From SHZL01 sp963815185 (lineage in GTDB: Bacteria > Pseudomonadota > Gammaproteobacteria > Xanthomonadales > SZUA-36): a stretch of 64,000 nucleotides of DNA. The DNA lies in contig CAWFGC010000007.1 of NCBI GenBank assembly GCA_963815185.1, forward strand, positions 274,088 through 338,087, in the 5' to 3' direction. The translations under genes were made by a program, and so were the position numbers. This document shows, piece after piece, positions 46,973 through 55,370 of this stretch (positions within the stretch are counted from its first letter, which is position 1; each line of letters starts with the position of its first letter). A model generated the notes under the pieces. That model did no database searches. It saw only the letters and a list, made by a program, of their open reading frames with translations, and was not told where the DNA came from.

Positions 46973-48115
46973 ATGAGAAATTTCCAGGTTGCCTTCGTGA
47001 CGGGATTTGTTGCATTTGGATTTGGATCAGCGCTCATACCTATTAGCGCCGATGCGGCGCCACTGACCGATTGGGGCAGCGCTACCATCCTTACATTTCG
47101 AGAATGCGAGGACGTTCCGGTCGACGTACCTTGTCTCGGTCAAAGAATTGAGACTTTGATCAGAGATGTATTATTTGGGGAGGTAAACGACCTAATCGGG
47201 ACTGACGGGGTTAATTCATCCTTTGGCAGCGTGCAATTCGGAGGGGTGCTCGATACACCAACCGTGCATGGCAGTGGTTTTTCCACTTTTGAAGCGAATA
47301 CCCGCAATGGTTCCTCGACCCTTGCAGTCCAAGGCTACGAGTACACTGGATCCGTAGTTGAGTTTATAACGTTTGGCGGAACCTTCGAATACGAGCACTC
47401 TGGCGCACCTGCTTCAGGTGCTGGGAGCGCTACAATAGATGCACGCATTTATGTGCTTTCCTCAACGGTAAATATAGCTGAACTCTTGCCTTGTGTGATG
47501 CCGCAGTTTTGCCTCCCTCCAGGGGATATATTGGGCGTGGAGATTGTGCGGCCAATTGAGCCGGCCACCACTGGCGTTATTTCAACACCTCTTCAACTGG
47601 GTTTTTTTGTCAACCCAGGCGACCGTTTCTATGTCGCAGCGACGATACAAACGTTTGGCGATCGAGGTGGGTTTGCCGATGCCAGCAATTCGTTGGTCAC
47701 GTTTCTTGACGCAGCACCTGAGGTCCTGGCGGCACTATCACCAGCAACCCGAGCAGCGGACCCCGTCATCGACATTAAGCCCGGCAGCCACCCAAATTCA
47801 TTCAACCCCAACTCACAGGGTGTCATACCTGTTGCAATCCTGACGACAAATACCGGTGCTGGTGACACGATAGATTTTGACGCTACTCAAGTGGATCCGC
47901 TGACTGTTCAATTTGGCCCGGATGGGGCGATGGAAGCACACGGACTCGGGCACATTAAAGACGTGGACGGCGATGGCGACCCGGACCTCGTGCTGCATTT
48001 CAAGACCAGAAAAACAGGCATCGCTTGTGGGAACATAGAAGCATCTGTGGCCGGTACGACGTACTCAGGTGAGGGGTTTAAGGGAACTGATTCGATCAGG
48101 ACGGTGGGTTGCTAG
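46973..48115 (+). CDS. Secreted protein with C-terminal calcium-type DxDGDGDPD domain
   Basis: 380 residues. Signal peptide (VTGFVAFGFGSALIPISADA), an unrecognised beta-rich body with one clear cysteine pair (CEDVPVDVPC), then a C-terminal domain from about residue 275: IDIKPGSHPNSFNPNSQGVIPVAIL, KDVDGDGDPDLVLHFKTRKTGI and GTDSIRTVGC. This C-terminal module is common in secreted proteins of aquatic bacteria and carries an EF-hand-like aspartate motif; its role is unknown. The gene lies alone among tRNA genes and its codon use looks less GC-biased than its neighbours. Confidence 0.75.
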   Translation: MRNFQVAFVTGFVAFGFGSALIPISADAAPLTDWGSATILTFRECEDVPVDVPCLGQRIETLIRDVLFGEVNDLIGTDGVNSSFGSVQFGGVLDTPTVHGSGFSTFEANTRNGSSTLAVQGYEYTGSVVEFITFGGTFEYEHSGAPASGAGSATIDARIYVLSSTVNIAELLPCVMPQFCLPPGDILGVEIVRPIEPATTGVISTPLQLGFFVNPGDRFYVAATIQTFGDRGGFADASNSLVTFLDAAPEVLAALSPATRAADPVIDIKPGSHPNSFNPNSQGVIPVAILTTNTGAGDTIDFDATQVDPLTVQFGPDGAMEAHGLGHIKDVDGDGDPDLVLHFKTRKTGIACGNIEASVAGTTYSGEGFKGTDSIRTVGC

Positions 48116-48343
48116 CCGGAAACTTTGGGCAGGTGACTTGGAAACTGGCTTGGAATGGGGCGGATCATGTTATTGAGTTCCCGCAACTGCAGCCCACTGA
48201 CCTGCTCAGGTTTTTTCAAGCCAATTCTAACGTGAGGTTCCCTCATTATGCCGCCTCTTGACGAGCCGGTCGATTGGCCGCTTTGGAAAGTAAATGAAGG
48301 GCTGCTCGTTACCTGCAAAAGCAGTCGCTTCTGCCGGTAAAAT

Positions 48344-48420
48344 TGGGGTGGACGATGGGGCTCGAACCCACGACCGCTGGAATCACAATCCAGAGCTCTA
48401 CCAACTGAGCTACGCCCACC
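48344..48420 (-). tRNA. tRNA-His(GTG)
   Basis: Anticodon stem CTGGA/TCCAG with loop TTGTGAT (GTG), acceptor GTGGGCG/CGTCCAC with an extra 5' G (position -1) opposite the C discriminator, and CCA. Confidence 0.95.
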
Positions 48421-48492
48421 ATTGACCAAATTCATGTTTTGGCGCGCCATTTTAACTGCTTTGTCAGGCGCCGCATACACATACATACTTGG

Positions 48493-48563
48493 TACCGTCA
48501 TCCCGGCGGCCTGCACACTGCAATGCCGTCATCCCAGACCGCCGAAGGCGCGTCTGGGATCCA
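48493..48563. repeat. REP-like CGTCATCCCGG...GTCTGGGATCCAG repeat
   Basis: Two CCGTCATCCC motifs, the second part of an imperfect palindrome CCCAGACCGCCGAAGGCG / CGTCTGGG. Same dispersed family as 42880. Confidence 0.55.
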
Positions 48564-48570
48564 GCGAGCA

Positions 48571-49053
48571 CGCGCGCCCGGCAGGACTCGATTCATTCGA
48601 CCGCCTACCGCGACAGATTCATTCACATGCTCAGTTGGCGTTCGCCCAGCTTACGTGACTCGATTCATACGCTCGAGCATCGCTGCGCGGTACTTTTTTC
48701 ATGCTTCGCATGAAAGTCGCCCCGCTCCGCCGGCATTAATGATTTTCTCGCACTCCCTACGGTCGTGTCTCGAAAATGCGGCGGTTCTCGTCCTGCCGCC
48801 TTTCTTTCACCACCTACCGAGATTGACATTACATCTCAGTTGGCGCGCCCGGCAGGACTCGATTCAATCGAGGCTGCGCGGTACTTTTTTCATGCTTCGC
48901 ATGAAAGTCGCCCCGCTCCGCCGGCATTAATGATTTTCTCGCACTCCCTACGGTCGTGTCTCGAAAATGCGGCGGTTCTTGTCCTGCCGCCTTTCTTTCA
49001 CCACCTACCGAGATTGACATTACATCTCAGTTGGCGCGCCCGGCAGGACTCGA
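48571..49053 (-). repeat. 191-bp tandem repeats carrying the tRNA-Arg 3' end (rtT-like array)
   Basis: Sequence 48682-48862 recurs at 48873-49053 with few changes, a period of exactly 191 bp. The boundary of each unit is the 3'-terminal 22 nt of tRNA-Arg(TCT) (complement of TGGCGCGCCCGGCAGGACTCGA, at 48841 and in the real gene at 49032). A third, degenerate partial unit lies at 48571-48680, with the same tRNA end at 48573-48591. Each full unit has a TTCATGCTTCGCATGAAA hairpin. Transcription from the tRNA would run through the array. Confidence 0.85.
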
Positions 49054-49107
49054 ACCTGCAACCCCCGGCTTAGAAGGCCGGTGCTCTATCCGTTGAGCTA
49101 CGGGCGC
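49032..49107 (-). tRNA. tRNA-Arg(TCT)
   Basis: Acceptor GCGCCCG/CGGGCGC, anticodon loop CTTCTAA (TCT), T loop TTCGAGT and CCA. Its 3' end is the first boundary of the 191-bp repeat array. Confidence 0.95.
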
Positions 49108-49139
49108 AGTGCTTATCCTTTCTGTCCCGGCTTCGAAAT

Positions 49140-49216
49140 TGGTCGGGGTGGAGGGATTCGAACCCCCGACCCATTGCTCCCAAAGCAATTGCGCTACCAG
49201 ACTGCGCCACACCCCG
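49140..49216 (-). tRNA. tRNA-Pro(TGG)
   Basis: Acceptor CGGGGTG/CACCCCG, anticodon stem ATTGC/GCAAT with loop TTTGGGA (TGG), T loop TTCGAAT and CCA. It lies 32 bp upstream of tRNA-Arg(TCT). Confidence 0.95.
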
Positions 49217-49293
49217 ACTTTACGAAACCGGACCATTGTAAAACTTCACCGACGCGCCGCAAACCGGCGGCCGCAGCCATCGAGCCAATCCAG

Positions 49294-49323
49294 CAAAAAA
49301 ACAAAAAGCGCCATACCGGCGCT
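49294..49323 (-). terminator. Terminator after tRNA-Arg(ACG)
   Basis: AGCGCC-ggtat-GGCGCT followed in the minus direction by TTTTTGTTTTTTT. It separates tRNA-Arg(ACG) from the Pro/Arg pair. Confidence 0.8.
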
Positions 49324-49395
49324 ATTCAATGCCATGCCAATGGCTCAGCAATCTGATCTTTTCAGCTTTGCCAAGCACTTTGCAAACTGAGCTAC

Positions 49396-49472
49396 TGGCG
49401 CGCCCGGAGAGATTCGAACTCCCGACCTTCTGGTTCGTAGCCAGACACTCTATCCAACTGAGCTACGGGCGC
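49396..49472 (-). tRNA. tRNA-Arg(ACG)
   Basis: Acceptor GCGCCCG/CGGGCGC, anticodon loop CTACGAA (ACG, A34 expected to be deaminated to inosine), T loop TTCGAAT and CCA. Confidence 0.95.
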
Positions 49473-49843
49473 ACATGCTGCTGCATTCCCCGCACCGGTT
49501 GCGACCCGGCCTGCAAGGGTTGCGAATTATCCTTTTGGGGCTCTGCAATGTCAACCAATGCAGCCGACTGACGATGGCTACTGCGCGCCTTCAGTGAATG
49601 TTGTCTTCCCACACTCAGGAAGGAAATTACAATAATGACAAAGAGAAGCCCCTATTGCGGCAAACACGGATGAATCAGGCGCCGCCACAGCGGCATCAAC
49701 AAAGGCAACCCCACAACCAACCAATACCCATGGCGGGTGACGCGGGCGGGAATGGCCCGACTTTTCACGGCAAGCCAAGTGACCATCGTCAAAGGATACC
49801 CCATTTGTTTACACCAGCAACCATACCAGGCGATAGCCCGCGT
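49473..49843. other. Intergenic region between tRNA-Arg and the PqqD-like gene
   Basis: 371 bp. Short frames on both strands show no recognisable family; one minus-strand frame has hydrophobic stretches (HGYWLVVGLPLLMPLW, LLFVIIVISFL) split by a stop and could be decayed coding sequence. I see no clear promoter, RNA or repeat. Confidence 0.35.
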
Positions 49844-50131
49844 CTAGCCGAGTTTCTCAAGCGTTATCAACCCACTACGCTCAAGACCTGAGAGAGCGGA
49901 ACGGAACTTCGCTTGAAGCTCCGTAGGCGCCAACTCCTCCCCCACCGCAACCACCCGTAAAGCCTCATCCGCATCGGACGACTCCTGCATGGCCTTCCAG
50001 AACCGCGTCCCCAGCGGATCAAAGGCAAAATACTTTAGCGTCTTCACATCCAGCAGCAAGGATTCTCCCAGTTGCACTTCCTGGAATATCACGTTGGGGT
50101 TGATGATAATTTTCAGCTTCAGCGCTTCCAT
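49844..50131 (-). CDS. PqqD-like (RiPP recognition element) protein
   Basis: 95 residues with the PqqD/RRE winged-helix pattern: INPNVIFQEVQLGESLLLDVKT, then KYFAFDPLGTRFWKAMQE (the G-x-x-x-W of PqqD relatives) and LSGLERSGLITLEKLG at the C-terminus. RREs bind leader peptides of ribosomal peptides. No precursor or maturase is adjacent; the nearest RiPP genes are 7 kb away. I take ATG 50131; the longer frame upstream is not family-like. It is divergent from the PhyH-like gene. Confidence 0.78.
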   Translation of the reverse strand: MEALKLKIIINPNVIFQEVQLGESLLLDVKTLKYFAFDPLGTRFWKAMQESSDADEALRVVAVGEELAPTELQAKFRSALSGLERSGLITLEKLG

Positions 50132-50242
50132 CGGTACACCAGCGGCCTGACCGGGCTGCACCGGCCGTGTACAGCATAGCGAAGGCGGATAGAATTGGCA
50201 GCAAGAACCCGCGGCACCAGGAGGGAATCGGCCCAAACGACC

Positions 50243-51076
50243 ATGGACCTGCAAGCACACATACGCTATCCGGCGCAGCAAAGCGAGCCCGTCGCCGCTG
50301 ACTCGGTCGGCCGTGCCGCACACCTATTCCGTGTGCACGGCACGCTGCTGCTGGAAAACAGTTTTGACCCCAAGCTGGTGCAGACATTGCAAGCAGATTT
50401 TATGCAGAAATATGCCAGCATGGACCGGGCAGAAATCGCACGCACTTGCCTGGAAGTGGGTAGTGAGCGCTACATGTTCACGCTGCGGCTGCAGCCGCCG
50501 TTCATGGACGCCGCGGTCTATGCCGCCCCGCGAGTGCTGCCGGTGGTGCAGGAACTGCTGGGCGCGGACTGCATTTTGCAAAGTATTGGCGCGGTGTGCG
50601 CCTACCCCGGCTCCGACACCCAGCACGTGCACCGCGATCATCCGCACCTGTTCGCCGAAGCCGGCGGCCTCAATGCTTTCCTGCCGCCCTATGCCCTGCA
50701 CGTGGTGCTGCCGCTGGTCAACCTCAATCCAGCCACCGGCACCACCGCATTGTGGGAAGGCTCGCATCGGATCAAAAACAGGGCCGAGGAACAGCGTCGG
50801 CCGAAGGCGGATCTGGAGCGTTTCGAAGGCGCCGTGCTGCCGTGGCCGCAAATGGGCGATTGTTACTTCATGGATTTCCGTTTGCGCCACGCCGGCACGC
50901 CGAATGTGTCGGACCAGCCACGCCCCGTCCTCTACCTGGTCTATAGCCGCCGCTGGTTCCAGGACCGCAAGAACTTCGACATGCAATCGCCTCTGCTCAT
51001 CAGCGGCGAAGAATACCAGCGCATCCCGGCACAGCACCGCCACCTGTTTCTCAACGCCCAGCCCAAAGAGGCATAA
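50243..51076 (+). CDS. Phytanoyl-CoA dioxygenase (PhyH)-family Fe(II)/2-oxoglutarate oxygenase
   Basis: 277 residues in a double-stranded beta-helix family. The iron site HxD is His130-Arg-Asp132 in GSDTQHVHRDHPHLF; the distal His is in DFRLRHAGTPN and is followed by the 2-oxoglutarate arginine region (SDQPRPVLYLVYSRRW). Family members hydroxylate lipids, small molecules or peptides; the substrate is unknown. It starts 111 bp from the divergent PqqD-like gene and might modify a peptide, but that is speculation. The start ATG 50243 matches the family; the frame opens further up. Confidence 0.87.
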   Translation: MDLQAHIRYPAQQSEPVAADSVGRAAHLFRVHGTLLLENSFDPKLVQTLQADFMQKYASMDRAEIARTCLEVGSERYMFTLRLQPPFMDAAVYAAPRVLPVVQELLGADCILQSIGAVCAYPGSDTQHVHRDHPHLFAEAGGLNAFLPPYALHVVLPLVNLNPATGTTALWEGSHRIKNRAEEQRRPKADLERFEGAVLPWPQMGDCYFMDFRLRHAGTPNVSDQPRPVLYLVYSRRWFQDRKNFDMQSPLLISGEEYQRIPAQHRHLFLNAQPKEA

Positions 51077-51105
51077 AAAAATGCCGGGGTGTCGCCACCC
51101 CGGCA
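51075..51105 (-). terminator. Terminator of the CsrB-like RNA
   Basis: Perfect 10-bp stem TGCCGGGGTG-gcga-CACCCCGGCA (51105-51082) followed in the minus direction by seven T. It touches the PhyH stop codon and may stop both convergent transcripts. Confidence 0.88.
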
Positions 51106-51515
51106 GTCTCGTTGGAAAACCAGAGTAGCAGCACCCCGGCAGTCTCGTTGGAAAACACTCGGCCGGCAAAGCGGCCTTCTACTTCAATAATCAAGTGGCC
51201 TTTGGCCGTCCCTGGCTGTGTTCCGTCCCTCATGGACACCCGCCACCCTCTTCAGTAAACCACACCTTCCGTGGTTTCAAGCGATCCTTCCGGACCGCAT
51301 TCATTCCCCTTGAATAAGAGCCATCCGTGGCTCGATCCGCAGCCCTCCTGGCCACATCACTCCAAAAGACCTTCCCTGGTAGTCCAGACAACCTCCCTCG
51401 TTGTCCCTGTCAAAGCCTCTAGAGCGCAAACCTTCCGTGCACATTCAAAACCATCCCTGGTTACCTACCTGCATTTCCGTTGCATGTAAACTGGTGTCCT
51501 CTCCTGCTCCAGCTC
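51075..51515 (-). ncRNA. CsrB/RsmZ-like sRNA candidate (array of GGA-loop hairpins)
   Basis: No plausible gene explains this interval. Read on the minus strand it is a chain of short stem-loops whose loops carry GGA: TGCAACGGAAATGCA (51484-51470), AACCAGGGATGGTT (51462-51449), GTGCACGGAAGGTTTGCGC, GACAACGAGGGAGGTTGTC, GAGCCACGGATGGCTC (51333-51318), TTCAAGGGGAATGAA, GCGGTCCGGAAGGATCGC, AAACCACGGAAGGTGTGGTT and GCCAGGGACGGC, among others. It ends in a strong terminator. This is the architecture of CsrB/RsmZ RNAs, which titrate the translational regulator CsrA/RsmA. The 5' end (about 51515) is a guess; no GacA-type TGTAAG-N6-CTTACA box is visible upstream. Confidence 0.8.
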
Positions 51516-51522
51516 TTGCCTT

Positions 51523-51981
51523 TTATTCTTCCAACGGTAATGCGGTCGTGTACTTCTTGCTGCGCAAAACAAAACTCGTGTTGACGTGGTGCACGGCCTT
51601 GCACGGCATAATGTGCTCGCGCAGCAGCTGTTCGTACGCCTTGATGGATTTGCACGCTACCTTCAAGTGGTAGTCGTACTGTCCGCTCATGGCGTAACAT
51701 TCCAGAATCTCGGGCCGGTTGGCGACCATCTCATCGAATTCCCTGACCGAATCAGGGTGGTGGTCCTCTAATGAAACCGCCGCAACGGCGATCACATCCA
51801 GCCCAATCTTCTCCGGGTCCAGTATCGCTACTGTGGTAGAAATAACCCGGTCTTCTTCCAACCTTCGAACGCGGCGCCACGTGGGCGCCGTGGACAAACC
51901 AACCTTTTCCGCAAGAGCCTGGCTGGAGAGCTTGCCATCGGCCTGCAACTCCGCAAGGATGCGTAAGTCTGTCCTATCCAT
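51523..51981 (-). CDS. Lrp/AsnC family transcriptional regulator
   Basis: 152 residues. The N-terminal helix-turn-helix MDRTDLRILAELQADGKLSS...LAEKVGLSTAPTWRRVRRLE and the C-terminal RAM ligand domain (ILECYAMSGQYDYHLKVACKS) are complete. Such proteins sense amino acids. I take ATG 51981 rather than the TTG at 52002. Its stop lies just upstream of the CsrB-like RNA, so read-through is possible. No amino-acid gene is adjacent. Confidence 0.93.
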   Translation of the reverse strand: MDRTDLRILAELQADGKLSSQALAEKVGLSTAPTWRRVRRLEEDRVISTTVAILDPEKIGLDVIAVAAVSLEDHHPDSVREFDEMVANRPEILECYAMSGQYDYHLKVACKSIKAYEQLLREHIMPCKAVHHVNTSFVLRSKKYTTALPLEE

Positions 51982-52002
51982 CGACTCATTTTTTTGCGTC
52001 AA

Positions 52003-52230
52003 AATCCCTTTGACGAAATATTTATACCATTAATACCCTGTTTAAAGCAATATATCGAAACATATTTTTTTCTATATTGATATAAATAGATACTTCATTG
52101 CAAGCGAAATGTGTCTTGGGCAAAAATCTTGCGCACCAGCAAGCCCCGCACCCCATCGACCGCACCGAAATGCAACAACCGTCAGAATCAGCGGTTGCGT
52201 CAACTCACAACTGCAGTCATCCCGGCGATT
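52003..52230. other. AT-rich leader region upstream of the Lrp-family gene
   Basis: 52015-52105 is strikingly AT-rich (ATATATCGAAACATA, TTGATATAAATAGATAC) and probably holds the lrp-like promoter and Lrp-type autoregulatory sites. No gene is seen. Confidence 0.4.
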
Positions 52231-52345
52231 GACAGCACCCTCAAATAGACGTCATCCCAGCGATTGCGGAGCAATCGCTGGGATCCAGTACCATTACAAT
52301 GACACGCACTGGATTCCGGACCCGGCTAACGCCGATCTGGAATGA
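52231..52345. repeat. REP-like CATCCCAGCGATTGCGG...CGCTGGGATCCAG repeats
   Basis: CATCCCAGCGATTGC (52254-52268) pairs with GCAATCGCTGGGATCCAG (52271-52288), and ACTGGATTCCGGAC (52310) with the later GATCTGGAATGACA. This is the densest cluster of the family in the window. Confidence 0.65.
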
Positions 52346-52374
52346 CACCGAGAAAAATTGACCTGGAGAAACCC

Positions 52375-52714
52375 ATGACCAACGAACCTGATCTCACCCA
52401 CCGCCACTGCAAATCCTGCGAAGGCGGCGTCGACCCGATGAGCCGCAAGCAGGCTGAGACCCTGGTCAAGCAGGTGCCCGGCTGGGAACTGAGCGCAGAC
52501 AGCAAAACCATCAGCCGCCGCTTCGAATTCAAAGGCTTTTACAAAACAATGGCCTTCATCAACGCGATGGCCTGGATTGCCAACAGCGAAGACCACCACC
52601 CGGATTTTTCCGCTGGCTACAACTATTGCGACAGTGAATTTCACCACCCATGCCATCGATGGGCTGTCGGAGAATGATTTTATTTGTGCTGCGAAGATCA
52701 ACGAACTTTTGTAA
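52375..52714 (+). CDS. phhB: Pterin-4a-carbinolamine dehydratase, frameshifted near 52631
   Basis: About 112 residues if intact. It dehydrates the 4a-hydroxy-tetrahydropterin made by phenylalanine hydroxylase. GWELSADSKTISRRFEFKGF and the catalytic SEDHHPDFSAGYNYC are diagnostic. One extra base after NYC breaks the frame; the expected end FTTHAIDGLSENDFICAAKI continues to a TAA at 52714. GGAGA precedes the ATG. No phhA gene is seen nearby. Confidence 0.87.
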
Positions 52715-52900
52715 TTCATACGCCAAATACCTACTCCAAGCCCTTCCACTGATAGCCCAGAGCCAGCGGCCAATCATGCCCTAATGCCGGCTGCCGCCGG
52801 TCTGGAATGACGCACAGACGGCTTTCCTGCATCTCGACGCCCTTTCCGCTTATCATAGGCGCCCTGATTCCACAGCAAGCTTCAACAAACCATAACACCC

Positions 52901-54568
52901 GTGAAATTCTCCGCCCTGCTGCAATACGTCACCCCGCACCGGAATACCTTGCTGGCCATCATGCTGCTTCTGTTGGTGTCCACCGCTTTTTCGCTCACCA
53001 ATCCGTGGATTGCCGGCCAGTTAACTGGCCTGGCGTTACACGAGCCTGGAGTATTGTTCCCTTCCATTGGCTGGGCACTCATTGCCTGGCTGGTGTTGAT
53101 GACAACCAAAAGCGTGCTCGGCTTTATTTCCGCTTACCTGATCGGCACTACCGGGGTAACCATGGCGGCCCGGTTGCGCACCCGAGTCTACGAACACCTG
53201 CAAATCCTGCCGATGACCTACCATCAGGAACAACGCCCCGGCGACTTACTGACACTACTCAGCAATGACGCGGAAATCATCAGTAATTTCGTCACCGGCA
53301 CACTGGTTGCATTGCTGCCTCTGATCGTCACTTTCCTCGGCGCCTTCGTCATCATGGCCTTGCTGGATCCGGTAATTGCTTTACTGGCCGCCGTTTTATT
53401 ACCGGTTTATTACATTGCGATGAAACTCATTGGCCGCAGAATCCGCCCCATCACGGCGAGTTGGATCCAATCGTGGTCGGCGATGGTTTCACTGGTGCAG
53501 GAAAATCTGGGGCTGTTACCCGCGATCAAGGCTTTTACCCGCGAACCCCTGGAAGCTGACCGTTTCAACACCCGCAACATCCATCTGCTGACCTGGTCCA
53601 AGAAACGCATCCTGATCCAGTCCGTTATGTCGCCGGCGATCAGCCTGCTAGCCGGCGCGGGGCTATTACTCTTGTTATGGGTAGGTTTCGGTCACGTCGA
53701 AAGTGGCCGGCTGGAAACATCCAGCCTGGTGAGCCTGTTGCTTTATGCGGCGATGCTCACACAACCGGTATCCGGGCTGGCGAATGTGTATGGACAGGTG
53801 ATGTTGACGCGCGGCGCGGCCGAACGCTTATTGGAATTTTTCGCCGTTCAAGCAGAGCCTGCCGACGACGACAAGCCACCGATATCCAATGTGAAGGGAA
53901 CTATCGAATTTCAGGATGTGAGCTTTGCTTACCCGGGCCGTCCGGCCGTTCTCAGTCACTTCAGCCTGACCATCCTGGCGGGTGAAACCATCGCGCTGAC
54001 CGGCCCCAACGGCGCCGGCAAGACCACCCTCGCCCACCTGCTGATGCGGTTTATCGTTCCCTCACAGGGCCGCATCCTGATCGATGGCACCGATATCAGC
54101 GAAGCCAGCCTTTCCAGTCTGCGTGACCAGATCGGCCTGGTAGCGCAAAACACGTTGCTGCTCAACGGCACGATTGCCGAAAATATTGCTTATGGCCGCC
54201 ATCTGGCCAGCATCGAAGAAATGAAAAAGGCCGCGAAAGCGGCCCGGGCAGATCAATTTATTGACCAGCTACCGGATCAATATGACACGGTCATCGGCGA
54301 TCAGGGCGTCAGGCTGTCCGGCGGTCAACGCCAACGGCTGTCTCTGGCGCGCACGCTGCTCAAAGATCCGCCCATCCTGATTCTGGATGAAGCTACCGCA
54401 ATGTTCGACCCGGAGGGCGAGAGCAGTTTTATCGAAGAATGCCATGAATTGCTGCAACAGCGCACCGTGATCCTGATCACCCACCGGCCGGCCAGCCTGG
54501 CGCTGGCCGATAGGGTTTTAAAGATGGAACTTGAGTCACTTCCTCAATTCCAACCCCTGAAGCGATAA
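52901..54568 (+). CDS. ABC exporter, fused permease and ATPase
   Basis: 555 residues from a GTG. Six membrane segments lie in residues about 15-300 (TLLAIMLLLLVSTAFSL; LVALLPLIVTFLGAFVIMAL; LLAGAGLLLLLWVGFG). The ATPase has Walker A GPNGAGKT (about 368-375), signature LSGGQRQRLSLARTLL (about 472) and Walker B ILILDEAT. This is a type IV ABC half-transporter of the lipid, drug and peptide exporter class. It lies 2.9 kb from the lasso kinase gene across an opposing operon and could be the peptide exporter; that is unproven. Confidence 0.9.
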   Translation: MKFSALLQYVTPHRNTLLAIMLLLLVSTAFSLTNPWIAGQLTGLALHEPGVLFPSIGWALIAWLVLMTTKSVLGFISAYLIGTTGVTMAARLRTRVYEHLQILPMTYHQEQRPGDLLTLLSNDAEIISNFVTGTLVALLPLIVTFLGAFVIMALLDPVIALLAAVLLPVYYIAMKLIGRRIRPITASWIQSWSAMVSLVQENLGLLPAIKAFTREPLEADRFNTRNIHLLTWSKKRILIQSVMSPAISLLAGAGLLLLLWVGFGHVESGRLETSSLVSLLLYAAMLTQPVSGLANVYGQVMLTRGAAERLLEFFAVQAEPADDDKPPISNVKGTIEFQDVSFAYPGRPAVLSHFSLTILAGETIALTGPNGAGKTTLAHLLMRFIVPSQGRILIDGTDISEASLSSLRDQIGLVAQNTLLLNGTIAENIAYGRHLASIEEMKKAAKAARADQFIDQLPDQYDTVIGDQGVRLSGGQRQRLSLARTLLKDPPILILDEATAMFDPEGESSFIEECHELLQQRTVILITHRPASLALADRVLKMELESLPQFQPLKR

Positions 54569-55320
54569 ACCCAGATTCCCATCCATTCGAGTATGGCCTG
54601 GCTGGTCATGGCCAATGCGTCGGCCCGGGGAATGTACCCGGCGATTGTGTCGTTGTCCCCTTGAACAAACCTCACATCGACAGAAACAGGAAAGACCTCC
54701 GCTCCGACTTGCTTGAATGACGCTACTGCCCGCGGCATATGCCAGGCGGACGTGACCAGCAGAGTTGACTGACAACCGTGCTGGCGCATTAGCGCCGCAG
54801 CATTGATCGCATTTTCACGTGTATTCTTGCTGGCAGTATCGAGCACCACCGATTGTCGCGGCACGCCCCATTCCACCAGCAGGTCCTCTATCAGCTGCGC
54901 TTCTGAAACCGGATGTCGGGTCCAAGGCTGATTGCCGGCTGCCACCACAATTGTCTTCCCTTTTCCTGCCCGGTAAAGCTTGGCCGACTGGTAGATCCGA
55001 TCTGCAGCATCGGTCAACTCAATATCCACCCTGGGAGCCAAAGGAGCCTCCACGGCGCCACCCAACACCACGATGCAATCGCTGGTAGGTATATTTTCAG
55101 TAGTTACGGGCAGGTGCTGGCCTTCAAGGCTCCGTAATAATCGCGAAGCGACCGTGGGCAATGAGGAAAGCCACAGCACCAGGAGCGAGGTTAGCAAGCA
55201 GAAGATGGACGGCTTGCGCCTTCCTTTGGTCACAAAATACAAGGCCAGCAGTGCTAGTGCCAAGGCCACGGGAATCGGCATCAGGAGCAATGGCAACACT
55301 TTGGTCAAGTAGTAAGGCAT
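54544..55320 (-). CDS. YdcF/ElyC/SanA family (DUF218) membrane protein
   Basis: 258 residues with two N-terminal membrane segments (LLLMPIPVALALALLALYFV; IFCLLTSLLVLWLSSL) and a DUF218 domain (DCIVVLGGAVEAPL, KTIVVAAGNQPWTRHPVSEA, NTRENAINAAALM, LLVTSAWHMPRAVASF). ElyC/SanA relatives act in envelope integrity and peptidoglycan or ECA metabolism. It is the last gene of the three-gene minus-strand operon and overlaps the convergent ABC gene by 25 bp. Confidence 0.9.
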   Translation of the reverse strand: MPYYLTKVLPLLLMPIPVALALALLALYFVTKGRRKPSIFCLLTSLLVLWLSSLPTVASRLLRSLEGQHLPVTTENIPTSDCIVVLGGAVEAPLAPRVDIELTDAADRIYQSAKLYRAGKGKTIVVAAGNQPWTRHPVSEAQLIEDLLVEWGVPRQSVVLDTASKNTRENAINAAALMRQHGCQSTLLVTSAWHMPRAVASFKQVGAEVFPVSVDVRFVQGDNDTIAGYIPRADALAMTSQAILEWMGIWVYRFRGWN

Positions 55321-55370
55321 TTGAGAAAGCGACCTCCGTGGGTTGCATAAGATCCTGGGATTGATTAGCT

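Noticed and set aside
48571..49053. CRISPR array
   Set aside because: The repeat period is 191 bp with only two full units and no spacers; unit borders are tRNA 3' ends.
51271..51489. 72-codon plus-strand frame rich in Pro and Ser
   Set aside because: It lies over the hairpin array; its composition follows from the repeated CCTTCCGTGG-type arms, and there is no ribosome-binding site.
52901..54568. Calling the ABC transporter the lasso peptide exporter
   Set aside because: It is separated from the lasso genes by an opposing three-gene operon and has no peptide-specific mark such as a C39 peptidase domain; kept as a possibility only.
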